A stretch of DNA of 64,000 bases from contig KV918782.1 in the NCBI GenBank assembly GCA_002049455.2, forward strand, positions 248,001 through 312,000, in the 5' to 3' direction. The notes under the pieces are model-generated. The model did not search any database. It was not told the DNA's origin and saw only the letters and a list, made by a program, of their open reading frames with translations. The position numbers were made by a program, and so were the translations under genes. The stretch's first letter is position 1, and each line of letters opens with the position of its first letter. Positions 55,116 to 64,000 of the stretch are shown one piece after another. Source of the DNA: Porphyra umbilicalis (Eukaryota; Rhodophyta; Bangiophyceae; Bangiales; Bangiaceae).

Positions 55116-58100
55116 TCACGAGACATCGGCATGGATAACTCCGTCCCCGGTAACATGGACATGTTGGATGGTTGGTATCCACGTGGAGTCCGTGACGATG
55201 TTGGCCACGGTTGTGAGCCCGGCCTGTCGGCGACTTCGTCGCGTTGGCGTTTGCCATTCGTACCCGGGTACATGCTTCTTCTTCTGCCGAAGAAATCGCA
55301 CCACCAGGTTGCGGGGGAGATTCTCCAGGGGTTCCCAGGTGTCGTCTTTCGACCCGTAGTCGAACCAGCACACCTGAGCGCTGTAGCTGTCGCCAGTCTG
55401 GCGTAAGCCCAGAAGTTTGTCAACCACATACTCATCGGCAGTTGCCGGGGGTGGCTTGCGTTGGTCAAGACCATCTAGCAGGGGGTGTGGAACCGTGTCC
55501 GTTTTCGTTGGACGAGGAGCTGGGGTAACATGGTCACTGCTGACACGTTTTTCCTCGCCTTCAATGTCAATGACAAACGTGGAGGCGTCCGCGTCTGCGT
55601 CAATGACCACGAAGGGTCCGATAGCTTTGCTTTGCAGCTTGTTGTGCCTATCGTGGTTGGTCGTGTATACGTAGTCGCCGATCTTGACGTCCGCATTGCG
55701 GGTTGCGACCCGATGCTCGAAGTTACGTTTGTAACGTTGTTGCGTCTTACGCAAGGCCTCGACTACGATGGGGATCTGCTTGCGCAGGCGGGCCATGAAC
55801 TTGCGTTTGCGAGCTAGGGGTGACCCATTCTTGAGCGTTCCCTTATTGGTAAGCGGAGTGCCCGGCAGCAAGTTGCGAACCGTGAGGTTGGGGATCCGCC
55901 TTGGGATAACGAGCTCAAAGGGAGCGACACCCGTAGACCGGAATGGTTGGCTGTTATATGCCATGGTGATTACCGGGAGTAGCTCGTCCGATCGTGATGG
56001 GTCGTCGGCAATGTAGTGTCGCATCCGAGTAGCCATGGTACGGTTGTACCGTTCAACTTGCCCATTGGTTTGGGGATGATACGCCGTGGTGCGAACCGTT
56101 TCAATGCCAAGCATTTTCATCACAGCGATGAAGAAGTTCGACATGAACTAGGGCCCTTGGTCCGATAGGATCCGGTCCGGGGGCCCATAGGCGGACATCC
56201 GCGCGTCGATGATGGCTGACGCCACGGACATGGCCGTAATTCGCCGTAAGGCGACGCACTTGGTGAGCTTGGCGAAGCGGTCGGTGATAACCAAGATGAA
56301 GCGATTGCCCTTCTTGGAGGCCGGGATGGGCCCAAAGATGTCAACGGACAGCTCCGTGAGAGGCTCAGTAGCTGGGAACAGCGTCAAGGGCGTGGTGTGT
56401 CGCCGCAAGGCGAGGCGGTTTTGGGCACAAGTTGTCCACTTGGCGATGGTGGTGTGGATGTCCGTGAGCATCGAAGGCCAGTAATATGCCTTTCGCATGG
56501 TGTAGTACATCCGGTTCATACCGGGGTGGGCTGCCACTGTGGCGTGATGCTCGAGCATCAAGACGCGGTCGCGTAATGATTTTGTCATAACCAATTGGTT
56601 GCCGTAAGGCGTCCGGCGATACAGAGCGTGATGCTCGTTGCGGAAGAAGGCCTTGGCCGTTTTGCGTTCTACACGAGTGGACATCTCAACGCAGAAGTCG
56701 TCTGTTTGTTGTGCTTCGACAACATCGTCGAACTCCACCGGTTCCGGTGTGTGGGTACCCGTGAACCTCCCCGTTCTTAAGCCGTTGGCAGTCTCGGCCA
56801 ATGCCAGACAAGGTATATCATCATGTATATCATCTGGCGGCGCCACCGTAGAGGCGCGCGACAGGAAGTCGGGCAAGTGGTGCGATGCACCTGGTTTATA
56901 AACCATATCGAATGTGTATTCGGAGAGGCGAAGTCGCCATCGCATCAAGCGTCCGCTTGAGTCAGTCGTGCTGTAGATCCAGCTAAGTGCTTGGTGATCC
57001 GTTCGGATGAGGAACCGTTGTCCATCGAGGAAGTGCCTCAACTTAAGGACAGCCCACACGACGCCGAGGCATTCGCGCTCCGTTGTGGAGTAGTTGTGCT
57101 CTGCAGCAGTGAGTCCTCGGCTTCAATATCCGACAGGATGAAGCAGTTCGCCCGGTTCCTGCTGAAGGAGGGTACAACCAACTTGGTCGTCGCATGCGTC
57201 AACGTCAACGACGAGCTTCCGATTGGCCTTTGGCAAGGCAAGTACCGGTGGGCACAACAGTGCGTTTCGAAGGTCTTCAAATGCGGCGATGGCCACGTCC
57301 GTTGGTGGTGGTAGGTCCGGTGGGATCTCGGCCCTAGTCAGGGCGTTCAGGGGCTTCGCTCGTTTGGCGAAGTCCTTGACGAAACGTCGATAGGCATTGC
57401 ACATGCCTAAGAAGCTTTTCAGCTGGGTCTTCGTCGTTGGGAACTTGGCGTGCTTCAGAGAATCCACGATCTTGTTGTGCACGTGCAGTTGCCCGGGGCG
57501 GACAATGTGTCCGAGGTACTCGACTTCGTCGCAGAACCATGTGCACTTTTCCAAGTTTAGGGTAACCCCGGCTTCGCGCAGACGGTGCAGAACCGTATCA
57601 ACGTCTTTGACGTGGTGTCTCGCGTTTGCGGAGAAGATGATGACATCGTCTGAGTAGACAAGGCATATCTGCCACTTCAAGCCCGAGAGGATAATATCCA
57701 ACGCACGCTGAAAGGTAGCGGGCGCGTTCGTCAAGCCGAAAGGCATTGATAACCAGTGGTATATACCACAATGCGTTGTGAACGCCGTCTTCTCCTGGTC
57801 TTCATTGCGTAAGGGCACCTGCCAGTATCCCGCGGTGCAGTCGAGAGACGTGAACACCTGGGCATCTCCCAAGGAGTCGAGGCAGTCCTCCATCTGAGGC
57901 AAAGGATAAGCATCCTTCTTGGTGATGTTGTTTAACCGACGATAGTCGACACAGAATCGGGCTTTGCCGTTTTTCTTTGGTACAATTACCACGGGGCTTG
58001 CCCAAGCACTATGGCTAGGGGCGATGACGTTGAGCTTCAACATCTTGTTGATCTGATCAGCGATGATCTGCCGTTTGAACGGCCCGGTCCGGTAGGGTTG

Positions 58101-59174
58101 GGCCCCTATGGGCAGAGCGTCCTGGGGAGTGACGATGGCGTGCTCCGTAGCACGGATGACGCCAAGGGTTCCATCCCACATCGACGAATGCGTCTTGAGC
58201 ATGTCTCGAATCTGCTTGTGCAGGTACTCGGGGGCCTCACTGAGGTCGAGGTCCTCGAGTGGGTCACGACTCGCGTTGTCCGATGAAGTATCGGTACCAT
58301 CTTTTGGATGGTTGTTATCCAAGACGGCGGCCAACATCGGCCCTTGGTAGGGTTCTGCAAACCCCAAGGTTGAGTTCTTGCGAGCAATGACTTGGTCTTT
58401 GCCAAAGTTGCATAACTTGACTAAGAAGGGTTCGTCGGCCTTGACGATTGGCAGGCCGCGGGCGACCGCCATTGACGTATGTCGGCATAACCGAGCGTTC
58501 GGTGTGATGGTAACCAAACCAGGGGTGTCGCATGTGGCCATGATCCACTCCTCTTGTTGTCCATCGACACGTACCTGTTTACAGGCTTTCACCCTTGCGG
58601 GTTTGTCTTGCCAATGGCGGTCCTAGGCACTGTCGTTAAGACAAGCCAAGATCGGCGTTGGCCGAGGAAGCTCCACCGTGCAGCGCACGTGTTCCTGCCA
58701 GACGATCTTACGCAGACGCGGCAAGATCGCCTCAATGTTTTGTTCAATGAACTCGGTGCCAAGGATGCACGGGACTGACAAGTTGTCGGAAACGAGGAAC
58801 CGGTGGAATAGACGTACACCTCCGGTGTCTACATACAGATGTATGGCATACTTCGTCACGAGACGATTGTTGTTGGCATCTCGGATGCGCGGAAGCGTGG
58901 TCAACTATTCGGCGTAAGCCATCCAGTTCGCAGGGAGAACACCAGTTCGCACTATGTTCACCCCGGCGCCCGTGTCAAGTACAGGGCGGCAGCTCCGCAT
59001 CACGCGCATGCACGGGCCAAGCGTGGCGGGGATCTCGTAGTGCCGTAAAGCACGGCGCAACAGTCTTGTTACCGTACGCTTTTGCGTTCCGCCGGGCAAC
59101 CCCAAGTCGGGCACCCGGCCTAGGCGTTTTTCGAGTCGTCCACGGCGTCGGCCGGATGTTCGATCTCGTCTTCT
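55116..59174 (-). pseudogene. Chromovirus pol: protease, RT, RNase H, integrase, chromodomain (four in-frame stops)
   Basis: One reading frame, -1 relative to gag and overlapping its end, holds the whole polyprotein. Protease has VLDTGAGVNIV (about 58985). RT has IVPKKNGKARFCVDYRRLNN, SLDCTAGYWQVPL and the catalytic VYSDDVIIFS (about 57650). RNase H has VDVDACDDQVG, STTERECL-type sequence and IRTDHQALSWI. The integrase zinc finger is HHATVAAHPG...CAQ, and the catalytic core has VDIFGPIP, ILSDQGP and NGQVERYNR. The C-terminus (DEYVVDKLLGLR...WEPLENLP, about 55170-55290) is a chromodomain, which targets insertion to heterochromatin in this clade. In-frame stops lie at 58905-07 (TAG), 58623-25 (TAG), 57123-25 (TGA) and 56148-50 (TAG). 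No frameshift was found, so the copy is defective by nonsense codons only. Confidence 0.9.
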
Positions 59175-60712
59175 TCGACGTTACCGTCGGCAATGGCATA
59201 AACGCCGATAGGCGGTTGGCGACGCTCGCGAGGGCGATAGGGTTCGGCACACTGTGCGGCGAAGTGCGCCGGCTGGTTACAATTGTAACAGATGTCAGCC
59301 CGATTGGCTTGAGGGACGGCGGCCCGCGGGGGCGGCGGGGTGCGGACCGGTGTGAACGGTCGCTCCGTCGTCGTCCGCTGGTCCTGTGTCGCGTAAGCGA
59401 CTTTGATTGTCGTTGGGCGGGTCATCTTGAGCTGCAAGCGCAGCTTGTTGGTGCCGTCCCAGTACATCTGGGCGGTAGCAACGGTCTCGGAGAGAGGCCG
59501 ATCAGGGAATTGGTCATTCAAGACCCGCACGGGCGCTTGCACAAGGTCCGAAAGACCAGTGATGAAGACGTCCTTAACGTCTTGGATGTCGAACAAACCG
59601 TTCAGGTGGTCGCATTGCGTTTCCACGCGATGACCAAAGGCCGTGGGCGCCTCTTTGTCTTGTTGCTTCATCGTAATGATATCTTGGTAGGCGTTAGCCA
59701 TAGTTGCGTGTGTCGCATACTTCGAAAGAAGCCAGTTGACGGCATCTCCGTATGTACGGATGGCATAACGCTTACGTCCGAGGGTGCTGTTGAGCGCGCC
59801 GGAGAAGGCCATCTTGGCGTTGCCGGCTAGTCGAAAGACCATGAGCGGAAGGGCTTGACCGTGCGTCAGCCCAGCCGCGTCGCTCGCGCGGCGAAAGGTC
59901 GTCAAGAACGTGAAGATGCGTTTGTTGAGACGATGCGACCGTTATGCCTCTTTAGGCGTATACGTCAGTTGACGGCGAATCAGGAAGTACGTCCTGTAGT
60001 CCAGGAGTGTCTTGAAGCGGCTATTAGCCGGGCGGATCACCTTGATCCTGTCGGCTTCTTCAAGTCGCTCCTTGCCTTTGGTGGGGGTCGAGGGGCGCTT
60101 GCGCGCGGCCGCGTCCGACTCGCTCGAGCTGTCGCTCGGTGAGGACCTACTTGGGGGCGACGGCGGGCCAGGCGGCCCGTGGCCATCGTCCGAAGAGGAC
60201 GTGTCCGTCGCGTTGGGGTTGTCGTCGTCTGACGGCGTCGGCCTTGACCCAGAGGCAGAGTCATCGGAAGATGAGGAAGGCGCGGCGTTAATCGGATCGT
60301 CCTTGCGGACGGACTTGTCTTGAGTCACCTTGCTTGTCTTCTTGACATTCTTGGTCTTGTCGCCCGACTGGCGGCGAGACTTAGCCACACGGCGTTCCTC
60401 CTCAAGGGAGTCGACCTTGCACAGGGCCTCGACGTCGTCGACCAACTTGTCATTGGCTCGCGCCAGAGACTCGTTAGTCTGTTCTTGGGCCGTTAGGCGT
60501 CGCTGAACTGCTTCAACGGCCGCCTTCAGGCTCTCCACCACCTGCATCTGCCCGGAGGCGGCTTGATCCGCAGGGATGGGAAGAGCTCGAGCACCGTCCG
60601 TTGGAGCGTCGGAGACGGCAGGAGTGCCTTGTCCCCCGCCCGGCGGCCGGTAGCCAGCTGGCAAATTGCCGCCTCTGGCTCGCCGAGTGCCGCCGGTACC
60701 ACCAGTAGACAT
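59120..60712 (-). pseudogene. Chromovirus gag, one in-frame stop
   Basis: ATG 60712 (MSTGGTGGTRRARGGNLP) opens a Ser/Asp/Pro-rich N-terminal part with a coiled-coil-like stretch (VESLKAAVEAVQRRLTAQEQ). An in-frame TAA at 59942-59944 interrupts it. Then come the capsid-like region (KYATHATMANAYQDIITMKQ) and a zinc knuckle, CYNCNQPAHFAAQC (CX2CX4HX4C, about 59255-59300). It ends in TAG at 59120. The last codons contain GAAAAAC (59132-59126 on the minus strand), where the pol frame is open by a -1 shift. Confidence 0.88.
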
Positions 60713-60921
60713 ACTGGGACCTGAACAAAGTGTTCCGACTTGGCTAAGGCCCAGCGCGCCAACGTCGAAGATCTCAACTGTGATGCCCCCGGCACTACGT
60801 CTACAAGTCGATGGCTGACGCCCCGCGCGCCAAGCGACCGTATCGACACCGTCACAATGCCACGAGGCAGCGAGAAACTTCTCGGGGACACCGTGCCGCG
60901 AGGCACGATGAAGGCGAGGAT

Positions 60922-60940
60922 ATCCCCTGATGCTCCACCA
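60922..60940 (-). promoter_or_regulatory. Primer-binding site of the chromovirus
   Basis: TGGTGGAGCATCAGGGGAT on the minus strand, two bases inside the 5' LTR. It begins with TGG. The priming tRNA would end ATGCTCCACCA; I could not assign it to an amino acid. Confidence 0.7.
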
Positions 60941-60942
60941 AA

Positions 60943-61337
60943 TGTGGTATTAATAACGTTAGTTCAATTACCAGTGTACTGAGACCGACCATAGCCAAGC
61001 AATAAAGCGAGTTCTATCGCCGTCGCGGCGAGGAAGAAGACCTTTTGTTGGAGGGCATCCGATGGGGAGCCGGGTGGTGCCCACGACGGCGACCCCGGAC
61101 CCACAGTGATTTAATACAAAGGAGGGCACCGGTCGATCGAACGTCCGATCACAAGCGATCGTAATGAGTACCTGCAGACAGATAAGACAGGCAAGCAAAC
61201 AAACAATAAAAAATGAGCAATGCGGAAGTAATCCCCCAAAGGGCGTGCCACAGGCCAATTTCCACAATACATGGGCTTTGGTCAGTCAAGGAGGCTACTT
61301 GTGGCCAATTGCCAATTGGGAGCAGAGATATGCTACA
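60943..61337 (-). repeat. 5' LTR of the chromovirus
   Basis: Partner of 51096-51490. Its inner edge (60942) is followed on the minus strand by TT and the PBS. Confidence 0.95.
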
Positions 61338-63326
61338 GTTGGCCTTGTTCCACTCGCGGTCGCTGGCGATGCAAAGTCGGGTGCGTGTGGGCGGCGTGCC
61401 GTTGCCGCGGTCCGACTTGTAGTCGCACCGCCACAGGTAGTCGAAGATCTGCTCACCGGGCGGGACGGCGGCGGCGGGGATGGTCGTCTTGCAGTCAAAG
61501 GAGTCGAAGACGTTGATCTCGTGACGCTTGGCAACGTTCCAGCGGGGGTGGTGGTGCGAGCTGAGGTCGGGTGAGTGGATGAGGTAGGCGGCGGCGCCGG
61601 GTGCACGTGTGGGGGCGGAGGGCGGGGCCGGAGTGTGGGTACGGGTGGGGCCCAAGGGGGCGGGCGCCGGGCAGGGGGGGGCCGGGGGCAGGTGGGAGCG
61701 GGCGACAAACGGCTTGGTGCGGGATTCGTGCGAGGAGAAGATCTTACCTTCTGCTCGCACGAATCCCGCACCAAGATGACGGAGGAAAACCGTCTTTCCC
61801 TTGAGGGAGTCGACGGTGCCGCGGAGCCAGCCATGCTTCTGGCGGAAAAACCAGACCTGCTGGCCGACGGTGACGAAAGGGACCGACGTGCCGGGATGGG
61901 AGAGGGCGCCTTGGAGGCGATTAGCCGCAGAGTAGCGCTCCATCGTATTGCGCTCCGTCTGCATGGCGGCGGCGCGGGCGGCAATGGTCGGGACGGCGCG
62001 GTGGTTGTCGCCCACGATCAGGCGGGGGTGGTCCCCTGTGACGGCAGTGGTGGGCGCGACGCCGTGCACCCGCGGAGCATCGTTTCGGGCTTTGTAGGCC
62101 ATGGCGAGGGACAAGTTCGTAGCCAGGCGGGGGGTCTCCGCCACGATGCGCACGAAGGCGTCGCGGATTGGACCATGGTGGTGCTCGTTGCGCCCAATCC
62201 CCCAGGGAGCCTCCGTGGGGACGGGGCGCCAGTGCACGCACATGGAATGCAGCGCGTTGATGACGGCGTCGTTCTCGTTCTCCGATCCGCGGTCGGTGAT
62301 GACGGTCTCCGGTGGCCCCCAAATGGCAAACCACACGAGGTAGAGCGTCGCAAAGATGATCCTTCTCCGCATGGAAGGGACAAAGCGTCCCTGGCCCCAG
62401 TCCGTGTCGAGGTCCGTGATATCCAGGACCTTGGGCAAGTCGGGGGAGAGTTGGAAGACTTCCATAGAAATGATGCGGTTGAATGCGCAGGGGGGGTTGG
62501 GGAGGGCGTGGCGGGGGCGGCGGGGGAGGTGGGCATGCTGCTGGCAGGGGACGCAAGTTTCAGTGACGCTCTTAAGGTGGGCGACGTCGGCGGCAGAGGA
62601 GGTGCTCGAGGGGAATGCCCGAATGATGGCGTCAACACTTGCGTGGCCGAATTGGAGGTGGGAAAGGCCCATGTCGGCACGAGTGTAGTGGGAGGAGGAC
62701 GCGGGCGGGGGGGGTGGGGGCGGCAGCACGAGGTGGTCGCAGCGGACGAGGCACTTGGTGGGCGTGCGCGACGAACCGGCGCAGATGGTGTCCGCGGCGG
62801 CTTCCACGACGAGGCGGAGGCGTTTGTGGGAGTGGAGCCCAACATGAAGGGGAGCCGCGTCATTGCGGAGGATGTGTACGTTGGGCAAATGGAGGTGGAG
62901 GGCACGACCATCAGCGGCAAGCGTGACGGGGCGCGTGGACACGCGGTCGAGGGACGCAGGCACGTCGGGCCTCAGCGCGTAGGGGGTGGTGGCGGCGCGG
63001 ACGGGGCCAAGGAGCAGCTGCGGGTGCCGCGGGAGCGAGGCGTCCCCGACAATATCGCCCGGCGTGCCGATGTCGGTGATGGCGGTGGCGGAGGCGGGCT
63101 CCGTGACAGCATAGACGGTGAAGAGAGGCAGGGCTGGGGCGAAGTGGGCGTCGTCGTAGTTGATGGCCGGGGAAGGCTGGGCGGGGATGGTCGGTATGGC
63201 GGGGGTCGGCGGGGTAGGGGACAGCGAGTAGGATGGCAGTTGGTCCGAAATGATGGTCGGGGTGGCTAGGTGGGCGCGGGAGGGGGGGTTGGGGTGGGCG
63301 GGCGGCGAGGGGAGGGGCAGGTGCAC
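61338..63326 (-). pseudogene. Ty1/copia protease and integrase region (upstream half of the split copia)
   Basis: The minus-strand frame carries a protease-like ITDIGTPGDIVGDASL (about 63080), a GAG-pre-integrase HHCC finger (HLQFGHASVD...CVPCQQ, about 62640-62530) and an integrase core. The core has VLDITDLD, VITDRGSENEN and GIGRNEHHHGPI, plausibly the D, D and E. A C-terminal KIFSSHESRTKPF region follows, then the frame is cut at 61338 by the chromovirus. Beyond 61337 the ORF continues into LTR sequence, which is not part of the protein. A 22-bp inverted repeat lies in the coding DNA at 61713-61775. RT continues at 51095. Confidence 0.85.
61713..61775. repeat. 22-bp perfect inverted repeat inside copia integrase coding DNA
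   Basis: 61713-61734 and 61754-61775 are exact reverse complements (CTTGGTGCGGGATTCGTGCG and two more bases), separated by 19 nt. The centre itself is nearly palindromic around AGATCT. Confidence 0.9.
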
Positions 63327-64000
63327 GCAAAGTGATCGGGCGCGCCGCAGGTGTGGCAGGGGTTGGAACGGTCAGGGGACGGGCGATGAAAGGGTGTCCG
63401 CTAGGTGTTTGTACGGCGTCGTGGCATTGGCGCGAAAGCTCTTCAACACGTACCAGCACTGGTCGTCGCCGGCGGGGTCGTCTTCGACGTCGACAATGAC
63501 GGCGTCGCCGGGGCGGGGCGCGTCGAAAGGCGCGCAGTTGGAGAGGAAGTTCGGCGTGGAGGTCGAGGGGGGGGTGGACAGGGGCGTGACCGGCGGCATA
63601 GGGCGTGGGGGGGGAGGGGGCTCGGCGGTAAGGAGGAGCTGAATGTGGGAGATGTGGGCATGGGGGTTGTTGGCAGGGTGGACGAGGATGGAGTGGGCGA
63701 ACCACTCCGAGCGAGTGGCGTCGAGGAGCTTGTCGTAGAACATAGTCGGGGACTGGTAGGAGTGGGGGAGCTGCGTTTGCAGCAGCGCGAGGGTGGAGAG
63801 CACGCTGTCAAATCGGGCGACCGGTGTGTCCCCAGGAAGCGTGGGCTCAGAGGCCAGGGTGGTGGTTTGCCACATCTTATGGACGCGGAGGGCCCGGGCG
63901 GGGGTGTTGACGCGGCGGGATATGAGGTCCCAGAGATGAGCCTCGTGGCGCCCGCGGGCGTCCGCGATGAGCGCAGGCAGATTGAGATCGGATTGTTTGA
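63323..64000 (-). pseudogene. Ty1/copia gag, continuing beyond the window
   Basis: The minus-strand frame is open from the window edge (PALIADARGRHEAHLWDLI), through MWQTTTLASEPTLPGDTP at 63875, to a TGA at 63372-63374. The order matches copia gag: RFDSVLSTLALLQTQLP, MFYDKLLDATRSEWFAHSIL and ISHIQLLLTAE. A zinc knuckle CHTCGAPDHFACTC (63358-63317) is present, but in another frame. The pol frame downstream is again that of gag, so two compensating frame changes, or a more complex lesion, surround the knuckle. The 5' LTR lies outside the window. Confidence 0.75.

Larger units (their letters stand above)
51096..61337 (-). mobile_element. Complete Ty3-type chromovirus LTR retrotransposon
   Basis: The LTRs at 51096-51490 and 60943-61337 are both 395 bp and differ at about a dozen positions by eye. 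The flanks carry the 5-bp target duplication GTTGG (51091-51095 and 61338-61342). In element orientation the 5' LTR is the right-hand one, followed by a PBS, gag, and pol with protease, RT, RNase H, integrase and chromodomain. A 3.6-kb tract with an antisense ORF and minisatellites follows, then the 3' LTR. It sits inside the copia pol gene. Confidence 0.95.

Noticed and set aside
53416..58907. Stops at expected Gln/Trp positions as evidence of a reassigned genetic code
   Set aside because: Host genes in the window end normally at TGA and TAA, and the TAG and TGA codons in the retroelement would need different meanings. Mutational decay is simpler.
61575..63269. 564-aa plus-strand ORF across the copia integrase region
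   Set aside because: An antisense shadow of a recognisable integrase frame. Unlike 52543-54513, the opposite strand here is clearly the coding one.

Overview
The window looks like nuclear DNA of a GC-rich eukaryote. The evidence is spliceosomal introns with GT..AG ends and pyrimidine tracts, C2H2 fingers, an F-box/LysM protein, and Ty1/copia, Ty3/chromovirus and DIRS-type retroelements. The long G or C homopolymers and compact, mostly intron-poor genes fit a bangiophyte red alga such as Porphyra/Pyropia. That assignment is an inference, not something the sequence proves. Frames change several times inside poly-G or poly-C runs, so some gene models cross homopolymer-length uncertainties.

Layout. 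0-11 kb: a clustered CCGATGGG repeat, a 236-bp TA-flanked MITE (1191-1426), a bZIP-like regulator (1868-3696, +) and a three-exon C2H2 zinc-finger gene (8078-10572, +). 11-22 kb: a GC-rich stretch of unclear coding status, hairpin MITEs, the end of a multi-pass membrane protein gene (14681-15357, -), a dispersed 525-bp repeat, a possible small intron-bearing gene (17360-18002, +) and a paralogue of the bZIP-like gene (19427-21152, -). 22-33 kb: an FAD-dependent amine-oxidase-like secreted enzyme (22732-24675, -), a broken PIF/Harbinger transposase, GC-rich minisatellites and low-information DNA. 33-40 kb: an F-box/LysM adaptor (33139-34247, +) and a large multi-pass class-3 lipase (36878-39768, +).

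40-64 kb is a retroelement nest. A DIRS/PAT-like tyrosine-recombinase element (41191-46686) has split direct repeats and sits inside a copy of the same repeat that is uninterrupted at 16052-16576. A Ty1/copia element on the minus strand (about 50633 to beyond 64000) is interrupted by a complete chromovirus (51096-61337; 395-bp LTRs, 5-bp target duplication GTTGG). A third LTR element (LTR 49985-50632 plus a gag fragment) abuts the copia reverse transcriptase. The chromovirus carries a long ORF on its antisense strand (52543-54513) between pol and the 3' LTR. Its three ORFs are broken only by in-frame stops.

The host genes do not form an obvious pathway. The two bZIP-like paralogues and the zinc-finger protein look like regulators. 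The F-box/LysM protein looks like an SCF substrate adaptor. The oxidase and lipase are metabolic or secretory enzymes.
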